DNA from: Sulfuritalea sp.
GTDB lineage: Bacteria; Pseudomonadota; Gammaproteobacteria; Burkholderiales; Rhodocyclaceae
Direction of reading: 5' to 3'
NCBI RefSeq assembly: GCF_017302275.1
Contig: NZ_JAFLDR010000012.1
Location: 1 to 64,000 of the forward strand
DNA length: 64,000 bases
The notes below the pieces were generated by a model. It saw only the letters and a program-made list of their open reading frames with translations. It was not told the DNA's origin and searched no databases. Shown piece by piece: positions 57,320-64,000 of the stretch; the stretch's first letter is position 1; each line of letters starts with the position of its first letter. Both the position numbers and the translations under genes were made by a program.

Positions 57320-58012
57320 TCAATGCGCAACGGCCACCGACCCATCGCTTTGCGCGATGCCGCTGATCACCTGGCCCGAAGCGAGGCGGACCTGAACCAC
57401 CTGCCCGGCCAGTGCGTTGGCCATGGCCCGGCCCTCGCCGGACACCTGGAATCCGGTTCCGCCGGCGATCACCTTGATGTTTTGCCCCTGCCTTACCACT
57501 GTCGGCTGGCGCAGTATGTCGGCGCGCAGGGGGCGGTCGGCCGGCAGGGACACGGCAAGGGTCTTGCCGATCGCCTGTGCCGGGTCGGTCAGCACGTCGG
57601 CCGGCAGGTCGGCGAGGTCGCCGCGCTGCTGCCCGAGGTCCGCGGCGACCAGGCCTTGGCCGGCGCGCAAGGGACGGACGCTGACGACGTAATTCGCCTC
57701 GACGTGAATCCGGACCGGGACGTACAGGCTCCATGTCGCGCCCCGGGCGCAACGCGCGCCGACATGGGCGCGACCCCAGGGCCGGCTCGCGGCATCCATC
57801 GCTACCTCGATGTCGCGGCAACCCTCGGGGAGGCCGTCGGCCTTGATCGGGCCGATCTCGAAACGCGCGGGTCCGGGCAGGCTTGCCGAGCGGGCCTTGA
57901 GAAAGTCCGCAATGGCGCGGCGTATCGGCTCACCGTCCGCGGCCTGGGTGGCGGCGGCGAACAGGAAATTCGTGATGAGCGCCATGACGAGGAGTCTTGC
58001 CAATTTTTTCAT
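57320..58012 (-). CDS. flgA: Flagellar P-ring assembly chaperone FlgA
   Basis: 230 residues with a signal peptide (LLVMALITNFLFAAATQA). The C-terminal SAF domain is clear: VSVRPLRAGQGLVAADLGQ, IGKTLAVSLPADRPLRADILRQPTVVRQGQNIKVI and the ending ALAGQVVQVRLASGQVISGIAQSDG. FlgA works in the periplasm on FlgI. It is divergent from flgB. In related genomes flgA is next to flgM-flgN; here 15 kb of foreign-looking sequence separates them. Confidence 0.93.
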   Translation of the reverse strand: MKKLARLLVMALITNFLFAAATQAADGEPIRRAIADFLKARSASLPGPARFEIGPIKADGLPEGCRDIEVAMDAASRPWGRAHVGARCARGATWSLYVPVRIHVEANYVVSVRPLRAGQGLVAADLGQQRGDLADLPADVLTDPAQAIGKTLAVSLPADRPLRADILRQPTVVRQGQNIKVIAGGTGFQVSGEGRAMANALAGQVVQVRLASGQVISGIAQSDGSVAVAH

Positions 58013-58184
58013 GGGCGGAGATTACCGCGTTTGCCCTGACCGCGTGCGCTACGCAAGCGGTGCTGCTGCGTCCGGCAAGTTTTGCCGCAAGCAGGCGCCG
58101 CTTTTGCCTGACGGGCTCAGAAATCCTCGCTGACACGGCCGGAGATTGGCAGTTTCCGTAGTTGAAATAGTGGCTTGCGATGGT

Positions 58185-58200
58185 TGGCATGGATGGTGCA
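58185..58200 (+). promoter_or_regulatory. Sigma-54 promoter of the flgB operon
   Basis: TGGCAT (58185-58190), 5 bases, GTGCA (58196-58200). The invariant GG and GC are ten bases apart as required for RpoN, and the -24 box matches 5 of 6. It is 43 bases before the flgB start, fitting a middle-class flagellar operon. Confidence 0.75.
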
Positions 58201-58243
58201 TTGAATCGCATGAAATGACTAATTGCGACGGATCCCCGACATC

Positions 58244-58648
58244 ATGACCACCCGACTCGACGACCAACTCAGCATCCAGCGTGCCACGCTCGACGTCCTG
58301 ACTTATCGTCAGGGACTGTTGGCGTCGAACATCGCCAACGCTGATACGCCACACTTCAAGGCGCGCGACATCGACTTTCGGGATGCGCTTGCCGGAGCGG
58401 TTGCCGGCCGCAAGAGCGCCAGTCTCGGCCTCTCGGTTACGTCGCGCGGGCATATTGGCGCAGATTCCGCGTCGGCACTTGCCACGACGGCCCGCTACCG
58501 TACCGAGTTTCAGCCCAGCATCGACGGCAACACCGTAAACATGGATATCGAACGTGCCGCGTTTGCCGAGAACGCCCTGCGGCTGGAGGCGGCGCTGACC
58601 TTCATCAACGGCAGCTTCAAGAGCCAGCAACTGGCGCTTGCCCAGTAA
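58244..58648 (+). CDS. flgB: Flagellar proximal rod protein FlgB
   Basis: 134 residues from the ATG at 58244; a TTG seven codons earlier is less likely because family members begin near here. The rod-protein N-terminal motif is present ([25 protein letters not shown]) and the C-terminal helix ([24 protein letters not shown]). First gene of the rod-hook operon. Confidence 0.95.
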   Translation: MTTRLDDQLSIQRATLDVLTYRQGLLASNIANADTPHFKARDIDFRDALAGAVAGRKSASLGLSVTSRGHIGADSASALATTARYRTEFQPSIDGNTVNMDIERAAFAENALRLEAALTFINGSFKSQQLALAQ

Positions 58649-58653
58649 ATGCC

Positions 58654-59055
58654 ATGAGCCTGTTCAACATCCTCTCTGTCGCAGGATCGGCACTCACCGC
58701 GCAGTCGGCGCGACTCAATGCGGTGGCCAGCAACCTGGCCAATGCGGACAGCCTGCCGGGTGCCGACGGTCAGCCGTATCGCGCCAAGCAGGTGGTTTTC
58801 CGCGCCACACCGGTCGACGGCGGTGGCCTCGGCGTGCGTGCCGTGCAGGTTGTCGAGAGCAACGCGCCGCCGCGCCTGACCTACGACCCCGCCAGTCCCG
58901 CGGCGAACGAGCAGGGCTACGTCGCGATGCCGAACGTGAACGTGGTGGACGAGATGGTCAACATGATTTCCGCCTCGCGCTCCTACCAGAACAATGCCGA
59001 GGTGATGAACGCAATCAAGTCACTGGTGCAAAAGACCCTGGCGATCGGCCAGTAA
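58654..59055 (+). CDS. flgC: Flagellar proximal rod protein FlgC
   Basis: 133 residues, five bases after flgB. N-terminal [38 protein letters not shown] and the C-terminal [30 protein letters not shown] are the standard FlgC ends. Confidence 0.95.
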   Translation: MSLFNILSVAGSALTAQSARLNAVASNLANADSLPGADGQPYRAKQVVFRATPVDGGGLGVRAVQVVESNAPPRLTYDPASPAANEQGYVAMPNVNVVDEMVNMISASRSYQNNAEVMNAIKSLVQKTLAIGQ

Positions 59056-59074
59056 CCATTACTCGGAGCAAACC

Positions 59075-59752
59075 ATGACGACTTCCACTTCCGGCGTATC
59101 CACCACGGCCCAGTCGCTGCTCGACGCGGCCAACGGGGCGGCGGCCAAGGCCAAGAGCACGACTGCAGATGCGCAAGACCGCTTCCTCAGGCTGCTGACC
59201 ACGCAACTCAAGAACCAGGATCCGCTGAATCCCATGGACAACGCGCAGATGACCTCGCAACTGGCCCAGATCAGCACGGTCGACGGCATCGAAAAGCTCA
59301 ACGCCACGTTGCAGAAGCTGCTGTCGAGCACGGTTGACGGCGAGGCGATGCAGGCGGCAGCCCTTGTCGGCCATCAGGTGATGGTGGCCGGCAGCGGCCT
59401 GCAACTCGGCGACACGGGCGCTGTCGGCGGCGTGGTACTGACATCCGGCGCCGACCGTGTGGTGGTCACCATCAAGGACCAGAACGGGTTGGCGATGAGA
59501 ACGCTGAACCTCGGCAACCTCGACGCCGGCACGCACAACTTCGCCTGGGACGGCAAGACCGATGCCGGCGTGCAGGCGGTCAATGGCAACTATGGCATAG
59601 CGGTGGCGGCCCATCGGGGCACCGAAAAAGTGACAGCGGAGACACTCGAGCTTGCCTCCGTGTCCAACATCAATCGTAGCACCCAGGGCGTGACCCTGGA
59701 TCTGGGACGCCTGGGCCTCGTCCGGTTCAGCGACGTCAAGCAGATTTTCTAA
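59075..59752 (+). CDS. flgD: Hook-cap scaffold protein FlgD
   Basis: 225 residues. The export/capping N-terminal part has DRFLRLLTTQLKNQDPLNPMDNAQMTSQLAQISTVDGIEKLN; the C-terminal part has the FlgD Ig/Tudor-like fold with LDAGTHNFAWDGKTDAGVQAVNGNY. It caps the growing hook and is later lost. Confidence 0.95.
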   Translation: MTTSTSGVSTTAQSLLDAANGAAAKAKSTTADAQDRFLRLLTTQLKNQDPLNPMDNAQMTSQLAQISTVDGIEKLNATLQKLLSSTVDGEAMQAAALVGHQVMVAGSGLQLGDTGAVGGVVLTSGADRVVVTIKDQNGLAMRTLNLGNLDAGTHNFAWDGKTDAGVQAVNGNYGIAVAAHRGTEKVTAETLELASVSNINRSTQGVTLDLGRLGLVRFSDVKQIF

Positions 59753-59765
59753 GCAGGAGAAAACC

Positions 59766-61064
59766 ATGAGCTTTCAACAAGGATTGGCCGGACTGAATGC
59801 TTCTTCGCGGGCACTCGATACGATCGGCAACAATATCGCCAATTCCGGCACGATCGGCTACAAGACCGGATCGACGCAGTTCGCCGACGTGTTCGCGGCA
59901 TCCCTGAGTGGCGCCGGATCGGCGCCCGTCGGACTTGGCACCAAGGTCTCCGCCGTGGTCCAGCAATTCACCCAGGGCAGCATCGGCGTCACCAACAATC
60001 CGCTCGACCTGGCGCTCAACGGCGGTGGCTTCTTCCAGATGGACGACGGCAACGGCTCGACGCTGTACAGCCGCAACGGGCAGTTCCAGCTCAACCAGGC
60101 CGGCTACATCGTCAACGGCAATGGCATGCAACTGAAAGGCATCATGGCCACCAACGGCGTGATTCCGCAAGGTTCGCCGCCGGAGCCGCTGCGCTTGTTT
60201 GATCCGACCAAGAGCCTGGCCGGCGCCCCGCTGCAGACCGGTGGTACGGCAGGCAGCCGGGGCATCGAGGCCAACGTCAACTTCGACGCGCGGATGGACG
60301 TGCCATTGACGCCGGTGTTCTCCTCCGCCGACCCGTCGTCCTACAACCAATCGACGGCGACGACGATCTACGACAGCCTCGGCAACCAGCACACCTACTC
60401 GATGTATTTCGTGAAAAATGGTCTGGCGCCGAACAGCTGGCATGTCTATGCATCGGTGGCCAACCCGGCCGGCGCATCGGTCGCCTCCACCGACCTGGGC
60501 CTGCTCGGCACCCTGGCGTTCGACACGGCGGGCAACATCACTCCGGCCTCGGCGACCATTGCCGCCGGTGCGCCCAGCATCACGGCCGCGCAACTGGGCT
60601 ATGCAGGCGCGGTTTCGAACCTCGTTTTCCCGGTCACGTTTACCGGGTCCACCCAATACGGCTCGGGATTCTCGGTCAATGCGCTGCTCCAGGACGGCTA
60701 TGGATCCGGCACGCTGGCCGGCTTCAATGTCGGCGAGGATGGCGTCATCCTCGGGCGCTACACCAACGGACAGTCTTCGCCGGTGGGGCAGATCACGCTC
60801 GCCGCGTTTCGCAATCCGCAGGGCCTGCGCCCGCTCGGCGACAACATGTGGGACGTGACCCCGGCCAGCGGCACGGCCATCGTTGACAAGCCGGGTGCCT
60901 CCGGACAGTACGGCGTGCTCCAGTCGGCGGCGCTTGAAGAGTCCAACGTCGACCTGACGGCGGAATTGGTCACCATGATCACCATGCAGCGCTCCTATCA
61001 GGCCAACGCACAGACCATCAAGACCCAGGACAGCATCCTGCAGACCCTGGTGAACCTGCGTTGA
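59766..61064 (+). CDS. flgE: Flagellar hook protein FlgE
   Basis: 432 residues. N-terminal MSFQQGLAGLNASSRALDTIGNNIANSGTIGYK, a QFTQGSIGVTNNPLDLALNGGGFF segment, and C-terminal EESNVDLTAELVTMITMQRSYQANAQTIKTQDSILQTLVNLR. AGGAG precedes the ATG. It lies directly after flgD as usual, so this copy is the probable main hook subunit; a second hook-like gene is at 61913. Confidence 0.95.
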   Translation: MSFQQGLAGLNASSRALDTIGNNIANSGTIGYKTGSTQFADVFAASLSGAGSAPVGLGTKVSAVVQQFTQGSIGVTNNPLDLALNGGGFFQMDDGNGSTLYSRNGQFQLNQAGYIVNGNGMQLKGIMATNGVIPQGSPPEPLRLFDPTKSLAGAPLQTGGTAGSRGIEANVNFDARMDVPLTPVFSSADPSSYNQSTATTIYDSLGNQHTYSMYFVKNGLAPNSWHVYASVANPAGASVASTDLGLLGTLAFDTAGNITPASATIAAGAPSITAAQLGYAGAVSNLVFPVTFTGSTQYGSGFSVNALLQDGYGSGTLAGFNVGEDGVILGRYTNGQSSPVGQITLAAFRNPQGLRPLGDNMWDVTPASGTAIVDKPGASGQYGVLQSAALEESNVDLTAELVTMITMQRSYQANAQTIKTQDSILQTLVNLR

Positions 61065-61100
61065 TGATCCTGACTGATTGCGGTTGAGACGGCGGACACC

Positions 61101-61853
61101 ATGGACCGGATGATCTACACCGCGATGAGCGGAGCCAGCCAGACGATGAGTCGTCAGGCCGCCGTGGCGCATAACCTGGCCAATGTGAATGCGACCGGCT
61201 ATCGGGCCGAGGAGCACCGCCTGCGCGCGGCCAACGTGCAGTCGCAGGCGGCGCAGAAGGGACTGCCGACGCGCAGTTTCGCGGTGGACGCCAGCACCCA
61301 TACGGACTTCACGGCGGGGCCGATGGCCCACACCGGGCGTCCCCTCGACATGGCGGTGCAGGGCGAGGGCTGGATTGCCCTGCAGATGCCGGACGGCAGC
61401 GAAGCCTATACGCGCAACGGCAGTTTCGAGTTGAACGTGAATGGCATTCTCCAGACCCGCGGCGGAATTCCGGTACAGGGCGACGGCGGTCCGATCTCGG
61501 TGCCGCCGGAAGTCACGCTCAGCATCGGCAAGGATGGCACGATCTCGGCGCTGCCCGAGACCGGTCCGCGCAACACACCCAGCGTGATCGGGCGCATCAA
61601 GCTGGTCAAGCCGTCCAATGGCGACATGGTCCGCGGCGAGGACGGCCTGTTTCGGGTGCGCGGCGGCGACCCCGCGCCGGTCGACGAAACGGTCGGCATC
61701 CTGTCGGGCACCCTGGAAGGCAGCAACGTGAATGCGGCGGAACAGATGGTCACCATGATCTCCCTGGCCCGCCAGTTCGAAATGCAAATGAAGATGCTGT
61801 CGACCGCGGATGCCAACGACCGCGCCGCGACGCAGATTCTGGCGTCCCGCTAG
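61101..61853 (+). CDS. flgF: Flagellar proximal rod protein FlgF
   Basis: 250 residues. Starts MDRMIYTAMSGASQTMSRQAAVAHNLANVNATGYRAEE, has GRPLDMAVQGEGWIALQMPDGSEAYTRNGSF in the middle and ends LEGSNVNAAEQMVTMISLARQFEMQMKML. Normal length and position. Confidence 0.95.
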   Translation: MDRMIYTAMSGASQTMSRQAAVAHNLANVNATGYRAEEHRLRAANVQSQAAQKGLPTRSFAVDASTHTDFTAGPMAHTGRPLDMAVQGEGWIALQMPDGSEAYTRNGSFELNVNGILQTRGGIPVQGDGGPISVPPEVTLSIGKDGTISALPETGPRNTPSVIGRIKLVKPSNGDMVRGEDGLFRVRGGDPAPVDETVGILSGTLEGSNVNAAEQMVTMISLARQFEMQMKMLSTADANDRAATQILASR

Positions 61854-61912
61854 CGCCCGCGATGGCGCCGCTGGCGAAGGTCGGAACGGCCGAACAAGCG
61901 AAAGGATAGAAG

Positions 61913-63247
61913 ATGACCCTTGCAAACAGCATGAGTGGACTGATCGCAGCGGCCAAGGCCATCGACGTGGTCGGCAACAACATCGCCAACTCCCAGACGA
62001 TAGGCTTCAAGTCGTCCATCGCCCGCTTTACCAGCGTCACGGCTGTCGGCAATGCCAGCGGCGCGACGGCAAAGGGCGGCGCTGCGGGTGTCAGCGCGGA
62101 CAACATCTTCCAGCAATTCACCCAGGGCGATGTCGCGCTGAGCGACAGTCCGCTCGACATCGCGATCAACGGGCTCGGATTCTTCCGCCTGTACGATGCG
62201 GAAAACAACCGGGTCACCTTTACCCGCGACGGCCAGTTCCGCCTTTCCTACGAGGGCGACAGCTTTCCCAGGCTGGTGACGCGTTCCGGGCTCGCCCTGA
62301 CGGGGAACCTGCCTGACTTCAGCACGGATCCCTACGGCACCATCGACACCACGCCGACCCCGGTGCCGATCGCGGTCGATCCCTACTTTCCGCCCAAGCC
62401 GACCAGCGCGATCCAGTTGAACATGAATCTCGATTCGCGCGTCGCCGCCCCTGCGCTGCCGTTCGATCCGACGAAGCCGCTGACCTACAACAGGTCGACC
62501 CTGGCCACCGTCTTCGATCCGGCGGGTGAGCCGCACGACTTGCGCGTATATCTGGTCAAGCCGGGCGCGGCGAGCGCATGGGATGTCTATACCACGCTCG
62601 ACTTCGACGCCAACGCAATCCCGCCGCTGGCCCCGGTCGTCTCGGGCCCGCTCGGCCTGGCATTCGATACGCAGGGCGTGCTCGGTACCGCCATGCCGAT
62701 GCCGCCGATCACCCTGGCCACTTCCAACGGCAACCTGCAGGTCAGCCTGGACTTTGGCGGCACCACGCAGGTCGGCACCTCGTTCGCCATGAACTCGATC
62801 ACCCAGGATGGATACGGCGAAGGCAAGATCCAGGAGGCCAGCGAGTTCATGGTGCTCGCCGACGGCCATATCAGCGCGCGTTATTCAAACGGGCAGCGAC
62901 GCAACGTGGCGCAGGTGGTGCTCGCGAATTTCACCAATCCCAACGCCCTGGTCAACCTCGGCGACAACCAGTGGACGACCAATGACGATCCGCTGCGCGG
63001 CACGGGAGCGGTGACCCTGGGCTTTCCCAACTTTTCGACGCTGAAGACCGGCGGCACGGTCGGCAACAGCGCTCTTGCGGAGGGCATGGGTTCCCTGCAG
63101 GGGTACGCCGTCGAGCAGTCGAACGTCGATCTCTCGGTGGAACTGGTGGCCCTGATCGAGCAGCAGCGCAACTACCAGGCCAGCGCGCAGACATTCAAGA
63201 TCCTCGATCAGGTCTTGCAGAACCTCGCGAACATGCGTTCGGGTTGA
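61913..63247 (+). CDS. Second FlgE-like hook/rod protein between flgF and flgG
   Basis: 444 residues. Both ends are of the hook type: [25 protein letters not shown] at the start and [41 protein letters not shown] at the end, with [24 protein letters not shown] between. Its overall plan is that of FlgE (432 residues at 59766) rather than FlgF or FlgG, but the sequence is clearly diverged. A hook-type gene between flgF and flgG is not the usual operon order. It could be an alternative hook subunit, a hook-rod adaptor, or a duplicated gene on the way to a new role. Confidence 0.85.
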   Translation: MTLANSMSGLIAAAKAIDVVGNNIANSQTIGFKSSIARFTSVTAVGNASGATAKGGAAGVSADNIFQQFTQGDVALSDSPLDIAINGLGFFRLYDAENNRVTFTRDGQFRLSYEGDSFPRLVTRSGLALTGNLPDFSTDPYGTIDTTPTPVPIAVDPYFPPKPTSAIQLNMNLDSRVAAPALPFDPTKPLTYNRSTLATVFDPAGEPHDLRVYLVKPGAASAWDVYTTLDFDANAIPPLAPVVSGPLGLAFDTQGVLGTAMPMPPITLATSNGNLQVSLDFGGTTQVGTSFAMNSITQDGYGEGKIQEASEFMVLADGHISARYSNGQRRNVAQVVLANFTNPNALVNLGDNQWTTNDDPLRGTGAVTLGFPNFSTLKTGGTVGNSALAEGMGSLQGYAVEQSNVDLSVELVALIEQQRNYQASAQTFKILDQVLQNLANMRSG

Positions 63248-63368
63248 TGTTCGGTCTCGTGCACATCATCGTGAAAATCCGCAAGCCTTTCGATTCGCGG
63301 ACCTTGTCCGCCATTTCTTCCGCCGTCGGCCACCGCTTGCCGATGTTGATCATCAGGAGTCGTTCCAA

Positions 63369-64000
63369 ATGATGCGTTCCCTCTGGATTGCCAAGACCGG
63401 CCTGGATGCCCACCAGACGTCGATGGATGTCATTACCAGCAACCTCGCCAATGTCAGCACCACCGGCTTCAAGCGTTCGCGTCCGGTGTTCGAGGACCTG
63501 CTTTACCAGACCCTGCGCCAACCGGGCGCCGCCTCCTCGCAGGCGTCGACCGTACCGTCCGGCCTGACGCTGGGTACCGGCGTGCGCGTGGTCGCCACGG
63601 AACACATTTTCACCCAGGGCACGGTGCAGAAGACCGACAATCCGCTCGACCTCGCGATCCAGGGCAACGGTTTTTTCCAGATCCAGATGCCGGACGGCTC
63701 GCTGGCCTATACCCGTGACGGATCCTTCACCAAGGATGCCAACGGACTGATCGTCACGGCCAACGGCTACCCGCTGAGCCCGCCGATCACGATTCCCGCC
63801 AATGCGCTCAGTGTGACCATTTCCCCCGACGGCGTCGTCACGTATTCCCAGCCCGGCAACAATGCGCCGCAGCCCGGCGGCAACATCCAGCTGGTCGGCT
63901 TCATCAATAACGCGGGCCTGCAGAGCAGCGGCCAGAACCTGTTCGTCGAAACCGCCTCGTCCGGCACCGGCACGGCGACCACGCCGGGAACCAACGGCAC
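63369..64000 (+). CDS. flgG: Flagellar distal rod protein FlgG, 3' end outside window
   Basis: The first 210 or so codons are seen; the gene leaves the right edge. [57 protein letters not shown] is the FlgG start, including the FlgG-specific YQTLRQPGA stretch that makes the rod straight and stiff. AGGAG lies 9 bases before the ATG. A 121-base gap with no gene separates it from the extra hook-like gene. Confidence 0.95.
   Translation, partial: MMRSLWIAKTGLDAHQTSMDVITSNLANVSTTGFKRSRPVFEDLLYQTLRQPGAASSQASTVPSGLTLGTGVRVVATEHIFTQGTVQKTDNPLDLAIQGNGFFQIQMPDGSLAYTRDGSFTKDANGLIVTANGYPLSPPITIPANALSVTISPDGVVTYSQPGNNAPQPGGNIQLVGFINNAGLQSSGQNLFVETASSGTGTATTPGTNG

Noticed and set aside
58073-58087. CGGCAA-GTT-TTGCCG palindrome between flgA and flgB
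   Set aside because: Perfect but short, GC-rich and without a known regulator pattern; could be chance in this composition.

Overview
The window is high-GC DNA carrying most of a chemotaxis and polar-flagellum locus. The gene order (flhB-flhA-flhF-flhG-cheY-fliA-motC-motD, two stator sets, an FlgM/FliA checkpoint, sigma-28 and sigma-54 type promoters) suggests a motile betaproteobacterium, perhaps of the Rhodocyclales. That placement is inferred from gene content and order only.

Layout. 1-8228 (minus strand) is a chemosensory operon: a CheY-like regulator, a chemoreceptor, a STAS protein, CheA, a PAS-containing receptor, CheW, a secreted single-Cache protein and the start of another receptor that leaves the window. 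8614-12221 (plus) holds motA, motB, a small unknown protein, a DUF2802-like protein and a SPOR-domain protein, followed by a convergent HDOD gene. 13381-25990 (plus) is a probable flagellin or surface-glycan modification island: two TPR/GT41-type glycosyltransferases, a sugar aminotransferase, a WbqC-family protein, three methyltransferase-type proteins, two paralogous beta-propeller proteins and a GNAT acetyltransferase. 26098-27406 (minus) is flaG and a very short flagellin. 27729-41285 (plus) is fliD-fliS-fliT, fliK, an FlhB-like C-domain protein, a YcgR-type brake, flhB-flhA-flhF-flhG, a second nearly identical cheY, fliA and the MotC/MotD stator. flgN and flgM follow on the minus strand. 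From 57320 come flgA (minus) and flgB-C-D-E-F, an extra FlgE-like gene and the beginning of flgG (plus).

Between flgM and flgA sits a foreign-looking insert (about 42264-57050, minus) that is not flagellar. It holds two tandem units, each a small lipoprotein gene followed by a protein with an N-terminal Tle1/DUF2235-like lipase domain. The downstream lipase (3705 residues) continues into EF-hand-like motifs, about a dozen RTX/haemolysin-type units, Ig-like domains and a second RTX array ending in a probable type I secretion signal. The upstream lipase (840 residues) is cut off after the shared EF-hand region. A block of about 1.3 kb is almost identical between the two while the lipase domains differ, as expected from recombination between cassettes. 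A perfect 8-4-8 palindrome of lux-box form lies upstream of the first lipoprotein. I read this as a candidate secreted-lipase/immunity-lipoprotein system built on an RTX scaffold. It is the least conventional part of the window.

How the parts fit: receptors signal through CheW/CheA to CheY, which acts on a flagellum driven by MotAB and MotCD. FlhF/FlhG set flagellar placement. FliA, held back by FlgM, drives fliC, fliD and flgM from recognisable promoters. The glycan island sits next to the flagellin gene and probably decorates it. The two cheY copies with their upstream elements form inverted repeats about 30 kb apart.
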